Shown here one piece after another: positions 1 through 6,155 of a stretch of 9,177 bases of DNA. Source of the DNA: a bacterium (GTDB lineage: Bacteria; Patescibacteriota; Minisyncoccia; Phycocordibacterales; Phycocordibacteraceae); the NCBI GenBank assembly GCA_021817685.1, contig JAKAGD010000025.1:1-9177 (forward strand), written 5' to 3'. Under the pieces are notes generated by a model. It did not search any database and was not told the origin of the DNA. It saw only the letters and a list, made by a program, of their open reading frames with translations. Within the stretch, counting starts at the first letter, position 1. Each line of letters begins with the position of its first letter. A program made the translations under genes and the position numbers.

Positions 1-568
1 TGAATTCGCGGAACACCGCTTCAAAATGCGCGAGCGTGCGGCGCGCGAGCGTCTCGGACAACTCAAAGGCGGAGCCCTGGTGCGCGATCTGATTGCGCAC
101 CTTGTGCGCCTCCCATGCGTCCTGGAGCGTCTTGAACGTCCTCGGGTCGGCGGCCTTCAACTTCTCGCCGACGCCGTCGCCCTCGTACCCCTGTTTGGTC
201 AGGACGTCGTCGAGCAGGATGTCGGCCTCGATGACGGCTTCGCGCCAACTGCTCGGCGTCGCGGTCTCAAGGAGCGACTGTATGTGCTCCCAGCGCGGAT
301 GCGTGCCCCCTTCCGCATCCGGAGGAACGATGAGCGTGTTGTAGAAATGCTCCTCGCGCTCGCGCAGCTCGAAAAGGCGCACGGTGCAGTAGACAATGAC
401 AAAGAGCCCGACGACGGCGAGGAAATAGCCGATGACGGTTATCCAGAGCCAGAGGTGTGCGACCCATGCGGAGAACCCGGTCACGCCGACCGAGCCGTAG
501 CAGGCGCCATGGATGCACTCGTAGAGGAGGCGGAACCAATATTCGACGTTCGCCTGCGTTGAGGGCAT
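1..568 (-). CDS. Membrane-anchored HEPN-like domain protein, 3' end cut by the window edge
   Basis: This open frame begins at ATG 568 and has no stop before base 1, giving 189 visible residues. Seen: a hydrophobic segment at about residues 36-62, then a charged stretch (RLFELREREEHF), so an N-terminal anchor with a cytoplasmic C-terminal domain is likely. The soluble part (about 90-189) is helical in character, with WREAVIEADILLDDVL near 108-123 and VRNQIAHQG at 157-165. R158 and H163 form an R-x4-H motif preceded by a helix, as in HEPN domains, many of which are RNases or nucleotide-binding partners in toxin and defence proteins. Function here is inferred from the motif only, and no nucleotidyltransferase partner is visible. 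The gene starts 24 bases after gatA ends, with a -10-like hexamer in that gap. Coding confidence is good; the HEPN assignment is moderate. Confidence 0.8.
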   Translation of the reverse strand, partial: MPSTQANVEYWFRLLYECIHGACYGSVGVTGFSAWVAHLWLWITVIGYFLAVVGLFVIVYCTVRLFELREREEHFYNTLIVPPDAEGGTHPRWEHIQSLLETATPSSWREAVIEADILLDDVLTKQGYEGDGVGEKLKAADPRTFKTLQDAWEAHKVRNQIAHQGSAFELSETLARRTLAHFEAVFREF

Positions 569-576
569 ATACGCCT

Positions 577-582
577 AGTATA
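577..582 (-). promoter_or_regulatory. Putative -10 element (TATACT) of the HEPN-like gene
   Basis: TATACT on the minus strand ends 8 bases before the ATG at 568. A start site 6-8 bases downstream would fall 0-2 bases before the ATG, giving a leaderless or nearly leaderless mRNA. No Shine-Dalgarno sequence and no convincing -35 are visible. The same arrangement recurs before gatC, ligA and pilD. Confidence 0.5.
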
Positions 583-592
583 GACGAAAAAA

Positions 593-2023
593 TCAGCGCG
601 AATTCTCGACAGCTCGTCCGATGGTGAAAAGTATCTCTTCCGCCTGGTGCGGCGCGGTGAAATGGATGCCGACGGGAAGTTTCTTTCCATCGCGCTCCAC
701 CGTGCCCATCGGCACGGAGATGGCCGGCATGCCGGTCAGGTTCGCCGTCACGGTGAAAATATCCTCGAGATAGAGCGAGAGCGGGTCTCCTTTCTCGCCG
801 AATTTGAACGCCGGGGAGAGCGTGGTCGGGAAAGCGATGACATCGACTTTTTGAAAGGCGTCGTTATATTCGCGGCGGAGCACGGCCCGCGCGGCGTCCG
901 CCTTGCGGTAGTACGCGTCGATGTAGCCCGAAGAAAGCACAAAAGTACCGAGCAGGATGCGGCGGCGCGTCTCTTCGCCGAATCCCTCAGTACGCGAGAG
1001 CACATAATCGTCGAGTAGAGTCTTCCCGCGGGGAGCATGGCCATAGCGGATGCCGTCAAGACGAGCGAGGTTCGTCGAAGCTTCAGCCGGCATGATGACG
1101 TAGTACGAGGCGAGTGCGTGCGAGCTCGTCGGCAATTCGATGTCGACAAGCGTGTGCCCGGCTTCCGTGAGCCGTTTTAGGGTCGCGTCAAGAGCGGCAA
1201 GTACGCCGGAATCTACTCCCTCACCGAGCAAATGCCGCGGGACGCCGATGCGGAGATTTTCCGGGACTTCGCGCGCGGGATACAAGCCGTCGGTAATGGT
1301 TGTTGAGTCGAGAGGATCAGCCCCGCGGATGGCTTCATAGAGAATGCGCGCGTCCTCGACGGTCTTCGCGAGCGGCCCTATCTGGTCGAGCGAGGAGCCG
1401 AGCGCGATGGCGCCCGAGCGCGAAACGGCGCCGTAGGTGGACTTGAGCCCCGCAAGACCAGTGAGGGCCGCGGGCTGGCGGATGGAGCCGCCGGTATCGG
1501 TGCCTAAGGCGGCGATGCACAGATGTGCAGCGACCGCGGCAGCGGAGCCGCCCGAGGAACCGCCCGGCACGCGCGATGTATCGTGCGGATTCTTCGTCAC
1601 GCCGTACGCGGAATGCTCGGTCGAAGAGCCCATCGCGAATTCGTCCATATTGGTGCGGCCGACAAAGAGCGCGTTCTGCTCCTTCAGTTTCTTGATGACC
1701 GTCGCGTCATAGGTCGCGCGATAGTTCCCCAGCATCTTGGAGGCGGCGCTTGCGATATGCCCTTCTATCAAGATGTTGTCCTTGATCGCAAGCGGAATGC
1801 CGCACAGAAGCGGTGCCGACTCTTTATCCGTATCAACGCGGATCTGTGCCGCTTCTATCGCCCGTTCGTCGGCGGGAAATATCTCCAAGAACGCGTTCAA
1901 TTCCGGGTTCTTCTCCTGCGCGGCCGCGTAGCACGCGTCCCAGAGCTCGCGAACGGTCAGGGAGCGCGCACGGAGCGCGGCGGCCGCTTCCACTATAGTG
2001 AGCTCGTTCGGCTTCTTAGTCAT
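593..2023 (-). CDS. gatA: Aspartyl/glutamyl-tRNA(Asn/Gln) amidotransferase subunit A
   Basis: GatA is the glutaminase/amidase subunit of GatCAB. It releases ammonia from glutamine, which GatB uses to convert Glu-tRNA(Gln) or Asp-tRNA(Asn) to the amide form. The 476-residue product is of normal family length. The amidase-signature triad is complete: K81 in PLAIKDN, S156 in GGSSGGS (residues 154-160) and the nucleophile S180 in GTDTGGSIRQPA. The spacings of 75 and 24 residues match those I recall for Staphylococcus aureus GatA (K79, S154, S178). The start overlaps the end of gatC by 8 bases (2016-2023), implying translational coupling; no separate Shine-Dalgarno sequence is evident. It ends in TGA. 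The partner gatB is not in this window. Identification is secure. Confidence 0.97.
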   Translation of the reverse strand: MTKKPNELTIVEAAAALRARSLTVRELWDACYAAAQEKNPELNAFLEIFPADERAIEAAQIRVDTDKESAPLLCGIPLAIKDNILIEGHIASAASKMLGNYRATYDATVIKKLKEQNALFVGRTNMDEFAMGSSTEHSAYGVTKNPHDTSRVPGGSSGGSAAAVAAHLCIAALGTDTGGSIRQPAALTGLAGLKSTYGAVSRSGAIALGSSLDQIGPLAKTVEDARILYEAIRGADPLDSTTITDGLYPAREVPENLRIGVPRHLLGEGVDSGVLAALDATLKRLTEAGHTLVDIELPTSSHALASYYVIMPAEASTNLARLDGIRYGHAPRGKTLLDDYVLSRTEGFGEETRRRILLGTFVLSSGYIDAYYRKADAARAVLRREYNDAFQKVDVIAFPTTLSPAFKFGEKGDPLSLYLEDIFTVTANLTGMPAISVPMGTVERDGKKLPVGIHFTAPHQAEEILFTIGRAVENSR

Positions 2024-2309
2024 GCGTAATGATCTGCTTCACCGAGAGCGCATCGCCCTCGCGCGAGGGGAACTGCTCGGAAAGCTTTTCCGTGTATGCG
2101 AGCGCGGTGTGCGGCTCTCCGTCCGCGCGCATCACGTTTCGGAGCGCCGGTTTCTCGCCCCCCTTCCCTTGCGGCAGGTCCAGCTTCTCGAGTTGCCCGA
2201 CATATGCGAGTATCGCGTCGAATTCAGCGGTGAACTTCTCGAGTTCCGCCTTGCCGACCGTAATGCGCGCGAGCGCCGCTAGTTTCTTTACCTCTTCAGT
2301 CGTCGCCAT
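2016..2309 (-). CDS. gatC: Aspartyl/glutamyl-tRNA(Asn/Gln) amidotransferase subunit C
   Basis: GatC is the small subunit that wraps around GatA and stabilises the GatA-GatB complex. The product has 97 residues, typical for the family. Seen are the N-terminal helix pattern VKKLAALARI with a following E-x3-F, IL-Y--QL-KLD in the middle, NVMRAD near residues 58-63 and the C-terminal LSVKQII, all in the expected order. It overlaps gatA by 8 bases, ending TAA at 2018-2016 just inside the gatA start, so the two form an operon. The ATG at 2309 is chosen because it gives the standard N-terminus and lies 6 bases after a TATAGT hexamer. No Shine-Dalgarno sequence precedes it (upstream bases GCTCCC), which fits a leaderless message. 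Confidence 0.95.
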   Translation of the reverse strand: MATTEEVKKLAALARITVGKAELEKFTAEFDAILAYVGQLEKLDLPQGKGGEKPALRNVMRADGEPHTALAYTEKLSEQFPSREGDALSVKQIITHD

Positions 2310-2315
2310 GGGAGC

Positions 2316-2321
2316 ACTATA
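2316..2321 (-). promoter_or_regulatory. Putative -10 element (TATAGT) of gatCA
   Basis: TATAGT on the minus strand is followed by 6 bases and then the gatC ATG at 2309. It sits directly after the T-tract of the upstream terminator, so gatCA needs its own promoter. The predicted start of transcription falls at or next to the start codon. No recognisable -35; the upstream bases are taken up by the terminator stem. Confidence 0.55.
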
Positions 2322-2323
2322 TC

Positions 2324-2355
2324 AAAAACAAAGTCCCCGCGCTTGCGGCGCGGGG
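2324..2355 (-). terminator. Intrinsic terminator after the ligA/small-ORF unit
   Basis: A perfect 8-bp GC stem pairs bases 2348-2355 with 2335-2342 around a 5-base loop (2343-2347). On the minus strand it is followed by ACTTTGTTTTTG, a near-continuous T-tract ending at 2324. It lies 14 bases beyond the stop of the 42-residue ORF and closes the ligA transcript in the minus direction. On the plus strand no T-tract follows. Confidence 0.85.
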
Positions 2356-2369
2356 TTCTCGTCCACCTG

Positions 2370-2498
2370 TCATGAGGGGTGGCCTGCCACGAACCACAGG
2401 ACCACTCCGAAGACGACGACGATAAGAAAGTACCGAGTTGCGGGAGGCATAGGGCTCCTCTTCCGCGGCTTGGCTGCAAACATCACTCCATTGAACAT
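2370..2498 (-). CDS. Small single-span membrane protein, 42 residues
   Basis: This short gene fills the gap between ligA and the terminator. The protein has a basic N-terminus (AAKPRKR at residues 8-14), then one hydrophobic helix at about 24-38 (FLIVVVFGVVLWFVA) and a short tail ending in GHPS. The positive charges predict N-in topology with the tail outside. It is preceded by AAAGGAGG (2510-2503), the clearest Shine-Dalgarno sequence in the window, 4 bases before ATG 2498. It starts 42 bases after the ligA stop and ends 14 bases before the terminator stem, so it is probably the last gene of the ligA transcript. Internal ATGs (M6, M17) are possible but worse placed for the Shine-Dalgarno. 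I do not recognise the family and assign no function. Confidence 0.65.
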   Translation of the reverse strand: MFNGVMFAAKPRKRSPMPPATRYFLIVVVFGVVLWFVAGHPS

Positions 2499-2502
2499 GG
2501 GG

Positions 2503-2510
2503 CCTCCTTT
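2503..2510 (-). promoter_or_regulatory. Strong Shine-Dalgarno sequence of the 42-residue ORF
   Basis: AAAGGAGG on the minus strand lies 4 bases upstream of ATG 2498. It decides the start of this small gene and is the main argument that it is translated. Other starts in the window lack such a clear site, fitting an internal operon gene that needs ribosome recruitment. Confidence 0.65.
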
Positions 2511-2540
2511 TACCGCCGGATATGCGGTGCAAGAACTCTA

Positions 2541-4538
2541 TCACGCCCCCAGCTTTTTGAGGAACTCGGCTTCGCTCAGTACGGAAATGCCGAGCTCCTT
2601 CGCCCTATCGAACTTGCTCCCCGGATTCTCGCCGGCCACGACGAACGAGGTCTTGTTCGAAACGGATGAAGCCGCCTTGCCGCCGCTCTTGCGCACGAGC
2701 GCTTCGGCCTCCTCGCGCGAGAGGGTCGGCAGGGTGCCGGTGATAACGACCGACTGCCCCGATAGCGGCCCTTTCGCCGGCGCGGCGACTTTTTGCACCG
2801 TGAGATGCTTCAAGAGCCGCTCGAGGAGCGCGCGATTATTCGCACCCGCAAACCACTCGGCAACCGACTTTCCGATGATAGGACCGACGCCTTCAATGCG
2901 CGAGAGCGTCTCCTCATCCGCCTTCCGGAGCGCGGAGAGCGTGCCGAACCGCGTCGCGAGCAGGTACGCATTCTCTTCGCCCACGTGCGGTATAGAGAGC
3001 CCGACGAGCAGCCGGTCGAGCGTCACCTTCTCCGCCGCCCTCACGGCCGCGACGAGCTTGGACGCCTTTGTCTCCTCAAACCCTTCGAGCGCGAGCAGTT
3101 CGTCTTTCGTGAGGTCGAAGATATCGTCGTAGTCCGAAATAAGGTCGTGTTCCATTAAAAGCTTCACCGTCTCCTTCCCCATCCCGTCGATATCGAGCGC
3201 GCTCTTGCCCGCAAAATGAATGAGCTTGCGTGTTTGCTGTTCAAACGAGCCGGCGACAACGCACCGATGCGCCGACTCGCCGGGTACGCGCTCGATGCGT
3301 CCGTCGCCGCCGCACAACGGCGAATGTGTCGGGAACTTCCATGCCTTCGCTCCCTTCGGCCGCAATTCAATGATGACCGACACCACTTCCGGGATGACGT
3401 CCCCCGCCTTCTGCAAGATGACCGTGTCGCCGATGCGGATATCCTTCTCCGTTATGAAGTCCTCATTGTGCAGGGTCGCGCGGGCGACGGTGGAGCCCGC
3501 GACCAGCACCGGACGCAGGTGCGCGACCGGCGTGAGCTTCCCTGTGCGGCCGACTTGGAGCGTGATGTCCTCCACCACGGTCTCCACCTGTTCCGGCGGG
3601 AATTTGTACGCAATGCCGAACCGCGGAGCCTTGCCGGTGTAGCCGAGCACGTCCTGCGCCGCGTGCGATTCCACTTTCAGAACGATGCCGTCGATCTGGT
3701 AGTCCACCTTCTCGCGCGCGCTCCCCTTCCACGTCCGCCAGAACGCGAACACGTCTTCAAGCGTATCGGCGTGGCGATGTTCCCCGTTTGTCGGAAGACC
3801 GAGCTCGGCGAGATACGCAAGTTCCTCGCTCTGGGTCTCCGGAAATGTTTCGGAAGTCGCCGCAACATCGTACACGAACACGCCGAGCGGCCGAGCGGCC
3901 GCGATCTTCGGATCGAGCTGTCGGATGGAGCCCGCGGCGGCATTGCGCGGGTTTGCAAAGAGCGGCTCGCCCCGTTTCTCCCGGAGCGCATTCAGTTCCG
4001 CAAAGCCCGAACGCGTGAGATACACCTCGCCTTCGGCGACGAGATCGATCGGTCGGCGCAGGCGCTCCGGAACCGAGGCGATAGTGCGGATGTTGTGCGT
4101 GACGTCCTCCCCTACGACGCCGTCGCCGCGCGTCGCCGCGGTTACGAGCGCTCCCTTCTCGTACGTGAACACTATCTTCAGTCCGTCTATCTTGAGCTCA
4201 AGGTCATAGGTCTGCGCCCTGCCGCTCACCTTGCGTACGCGTTCATCGAACGCGCGGATATCGTCCTCCGTGAATGCGTCGTTGAACGACCACTGCGGCA
4301 CCGCGTGCCTGACCTTTTTCAAGAACGGCACCGGCGCGCCCGCAACGACTTGCGTCGGCGAATCCGGCGTGATGAGTTCCGGGTACTTCCCCTCGAGCAC
4401 GGAGAGCTCGTATTTGAGCGAATCCAGCGCCTCGGGCGATATGGGAGAAACGTCTTTCTCGTGCTGGAGCGCGCGGTACTTGGTTATGACCTCGCGGAGC
4501 TGTTTTGCCCGGTCGTACGACGCTTTCGAAGCCTTCAT
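2541..4538 (-). CDS. ligA: NAD+-dependent DNA ligase
   Basis: LigA seals nicks in replication and repair using NAD+. The 665-residue product has the full architecture: domain Ia (about 1-60), adenylation domain with E114-L-K116-I-D-G (K116 is the AMP-accepting lysine), R137 in TRGDG, E170 in AEGEVYL, K288 in GIVLKVE and K312 in AYKFPPEQ; OB fold (about 320-400); zinc-finger region (about 405-432); helix-hairpin-helix repeats (about 440-575, e.g. IEGVGPIIGKSVA); and a C-terminal BRCT domain (about 588-665, GTLPTLSREEAEALV). Two oddities: only C409 and C426 of the four zinc cysteines remain, the outer two positions aligning with S406 and S431; and domain Ia has Q25, P35 and L38 where E. coli has Y22, D32 and Y35. 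The start is ATG 4538, 29 bases after the PilX-like stop, behind a -10-like hexamer with no Shine-Dalgarno. Identity is secure. Confidence 0.98.
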   Translation of the reverse strand: MKASKASYDRAKQLREVITKYRALQHEKDVSPISPEALDSLKYELSVLEGKYPELITPDSPTQVVAGAPVPFLKKVRHAVPQWSFNDAFTEDDIRAFDERVRKVSGRAQTYDLELKIDGLKIVFTYEKGALVTAATRGDGVVGEDVTHNIRTIASVPERLRRPIDLVAEGEVYLTRSGFAELNALREKRGEPLFANPRNAAAGSIRQLDPKIAAARPLGVFVYDVAATSETFPETQSEELAYLAELGLPTNGEHRHADTLEDVFAFWRTWKGSAREKVDYQIDGIVLKVESHAAQDVLGYTGKAPRFGIAYKFPPEQVETVVEDITLQVGRTGKLTPVAHLRPVLVAGSTVARATLHNEDFITEKDIRIGDTVILQKAGDVIPEVVSVIIELRPKGAKAWKFPTHSPLCGGDGRIERVPGESAHRCVVAGSFEQQTRKLIHFAGKSALDIDGMGKETVKLLMEHDLISDYDDIFDLTKDELLALEGFEETKASKLVAAVRAAEKVTLDRLLVGLSIPHVGEENAYLLATRFGTLSALRKADEETLSRIEGVGPIIGKSVAEWFAGANNRALLERLLKHLTVQKVAAPAKGPLSGQSVVITGTLPTLSREEAEALVRKSGGKAASSVSNKTSFVVAGENPGSKFDRAKELGISVLSEAEFLKKLGA

Positions 4539-4544
4539 TCCCCC

Positions 4545-4550
4545 AGTATA
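4545..4550 (-). promoter_or_regulatory. Putative -10 element (TATACT) of ligA
   Basis: TATACT on the minus strand is followed by GGGGGA and then ATG 4538, a 6-base gap as for gatC. It lies in the 29-base gap after the last pilin gene. No terminator is visible in that gap, so ligA could have both read-through and its own leaderless transcript. No convincing -35. Confidence 0.5.
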
Positions 4551-4567
4551 TAGCGAATTCCCGCTTC

Positions 4568-5056
4568 CTAGTAATGGACCTTGAGGCCGCGCGCGGCGAA
4601 ACGCGCCCCGCTCGGACTGCTCACCGTACTGCAGGACACATCGTACCCTTGCGAGAAGATGTAGGTCGTTCCCGCCCCCGGGGGCGGTTTATACACGGTC
4701 ACATCCGCGCAATGTTTGTTCGAATCGAGCTGGACGCGGTTGGTAACGGTGAACTGCGACGCGGACCACGTTTTGGTCGCGGAGATCGCCGACACGCCGT
4801 CGCACGTTATCGCGGGTGCCGATGAAGGATCGCTCGCCGGGTATGCAAAGAGGTCCTGCTGCTGGTCGTAATAGAGCGCGCATTCGAGCGCGGCGTCGGC
4901 GGCATAGAACGCCTGCTGGGACTCGACGGCGCTCGAGGCGAGCACCTGCTGCTTGTAGGCGAGCGAACCGAGCGCGAGGCCGAATGTCAGCATCACCGAC
5001 ATGAAGATAATGGCGATCAGGAGCGCAAAACCCCGCTGTGTGTGTTTTATTGCCAT
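4568..5056 (-). CDS. PilX/GspK-like minor pilin
   Basis: This is a 162-residue prepilin-like protein. The leader MAIKHTQRG (1-9) precedes the cleavage site G9/F10 and a hydrophobic helix (FALLIAIIFMSVMLTFG). The residue five places after the cleavage is Ile instead of the usual Glu, as in GspK/PilX tip subunits, and the following AFYAADAALECALYY matches the PilX N-terminal pattern. The start is set at ATG 5056 rather than a longer in-frame start at 5110: it gives a normal leader and overlaps the preceding pilin gene by 10 bases. The C-terminal part is Cys-containing and unassigned. By analogy it would cap a pilus tip complex with the three preceding minor pilins. It is the last gene of the pilus block. 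Confidence 0.8.
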   Translation of the reverse strand: MAIKHTQRGFALLIAIIFMSVMLTFGLALGSLAYKQQVLASSAVESQQAFYAADAALECALYYDQQQDLFAYPASDPSSAPAITCDGVSAISATKTWSASQFTVTNRVQLDSNKHCADVTVYKPPPGAGTTYIFSQGYDVSCSTVSSPSGARFAARGLKVHY

Positions 5057-5652
5057 GGCGTGAGGTGGTCGGCGACCGTCACCGAGTACGTCGTTCCGTG
5101 GAAATCCCACGATACGGTGGACACGACGCGTTCGTCGCTTGCCGATATGTGGAATACCTGCAGGGCGCGCTTGAAACCGGTCTGCACGCTCCCTGCGAGA
5201 TTCTGCTGGGTATAGATGTTGGGCGGCGTACAGGAGAGGCCGCCGACGCCGTACGCGCAGTTAGTAAGGTACAACGGCGCGCCGGTGTACGTCGCGACCG
5301 AAGAACCGGAGCCGTATCCCATGGCGCGCAGGACCGGATCAAGCGAACAAGAAGCGGGGCTCAAACACAGGGACTCTATCCCCGCGATGAAATTGGTCCA
5401 CGCCGTTCCCGAAACATCCGAACCTCCCGCCTGGTGCGCCGCAAGATATTCGTTGTCGCGCAGAGCGCGCACATACTCGATGCCCTCTTGCGCAAGGTAC
5501 GAAGCGGTGAGTTGGTCGCGGGAGATCGTCGCGGCAACGATGGCACGGCTTGCCGCATACAGGGGTCCGGCGACCGCAAGCGTGAGGATGGTCACCGCGA
5601 TCATCGTCTCGATAAGCGTGAACCCGCGCTTTTGAAAATTGTTCATGCTCAT
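5047..5652 (-). CDS. PilV/GspI-like minor pilin
   Basis: This is a 201-residue type IV prepilin. The leader MSMNNFQKRG (1-10) is followed by FTLIETMIAVTILTLAVAG, with Glu at +5 (E15) as required for N-methylation and assembly. ASYLAQEGIEYVRALRDNEYL (about 51-71) is the GspI/PilV signature in which the N-terminal helix leads into A-QEG-E--RA-RD. The remainder has several Cys residues (SLCLSPASCSL, NCAYG, LSCTPP). The start shares ATGA with the stop of the previous gene (4-base overlap, 5649-5652) and its stop overlaps the PilX-like start by 10 bases, so the three are coupled. A second ATG two codons in (5646) is possible. Expected substrate of the PilD encoded upstream. Confidence 0.85.
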   Translation of the reverse strand: MSMNNFQKRGFTLIETMIAVTILTLAVAGPLYAASRAIVAATISRDQLTASYLAQEGIEYVRALRDNEYLAAHQAGGSDVSGTAWTNFIAGIESLCLSPASCSLDPVLRAMGYGSGSSVATYTGAPLYLTNCAYGVGGLSCTPPNIYTQQNLAGSVQTGFKRALQVFHISASDERVVSTVSWDFHGTTYSVTVADHLTPWQ

Positions 5653-6155
5653 AGGTCGGTGCCGCGCATCGTCGCACCGGTCTCAACGGTGAACGGCTGG
5701 ATCTTCCCGGGTCCGGAAGAAACCGTTCCCGAAACGATGATGGTCACGCGCGGCTGTTGTGCGTCGCCCTTGATGGCGCCGTTCACATAGAACGTGAGCG
5801 ATGACACGGTCACCGACGGATCGGTGAGTATGCTCGGCGTGGCGCCGAGGGTCTTCTGCAGGGCGGATCCGGAAAGATTGTACGTGACCGCCGCGCCGTT
5901 CTCGTTCTTGAACGAGAAGCTGCTCACCTGGCAGCTGCTCTGCCCGCCGCAATCGTAACCGGCGCCGGTACGGATATCGCGCGTCATGGACTCGAGAGCG
6001 AACGAAAGGTTGTTGATGCCGGTCGCGGTGGCCTGTGCCTGGCGATTCAAGTTGATCATCAGGAGATAGGCGCCGGAAGCGAGCAGCATGATGAGCGCGA
6101 ACAGACCGACCGCGATGATGAGTTCTATGAGGGTGTAGCCTTGTCGACGGTTCAT
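5649..6155 (-). CDS. PilW/GspJ-like minor pilin
   Basis: This is a 168-residue prepilin. The leader MNRRQG (1-6) precedes YTLIELIIAVGLFALIMLLASG, with cleavage at G6/Y7 and Glu at +5; the Tyr at +1 in place of Phe is a small deviation. The stretch NNLSFALESMTRDIRTG after the helix matches the PilW/PulJ family pattern (L---L--M-RDIR-A). The start at 6155 forms an ATGA overlap with the stop of the previous gene. ATG 6161, two codons upstream, is an equally good leader start (10-base overlap); a far upstream start at 6350 is rejected because it adds a basic, non-homologous extension. Presumed part of the pilus tip/priming complex; membrane-inserted until assembly. Confidence 0.82.
   Translation of the reverse strand: MNRRQGYTLIELIIAVGLFALIMLLASGAYLLMINLNRQAQATATGINNLSFALESMTRDIRTGAGYDCGGQSSCQVSSFSFKNENGAAVTYNLSGSALQKTLGATPSILTDPSVTVSSLTFYVNGAIKGDAQQPRVTIIVSGTVSSGPGKIQPFTVETGATMRGTDL

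Noticed and set aside
26..562. A 178-codon plus-strand open frame
   Set aside because: The minus strand of the same stretch encodes a coherent protein with a membrane helix and a HEPN-like motif that runs off the edge. The plus frame has no such features.
593..608. Terminator after gatA from the T-run following its stop
   Set aside because: TGATTTTTT is present, but the preceding bases form no good stem (only an imperfect GAATTC-centred repeat).
1..2023. A HEPN-based defence or toxin-antitoxin module
   Set aside because: Only one HEPN-like gene is visible, next to housekeeping gatCA, with no nucleotidyltransferase, antitoxin or nuclease partner in the window. The downstream side is not shown.
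2317..2544. A 75-codon minus-strand frame overlapping the small membrane ORF
   Set aside because: It reads through the terminator hairpin and T-tract and has no ribosome site. The 42-residue frame has both a Shine-Dalgarno and a stop before the terminator.
2029..3132. A 367-codon plus-strand open frame
   Set aside because: It runs opposite gatC, the small ORF, a terminator and the end of ligA. The product is Ser-rich with no domain, a shadow frame.
3216..4553. A 445-codon plus-strand open frame
   Set aside because: It lies wholly opposite ligA, whose motifs are unambiguous. The translation is Arg-rich and low in recognisable motifs, as expected of an antisense shadow in GC-rich DNA.
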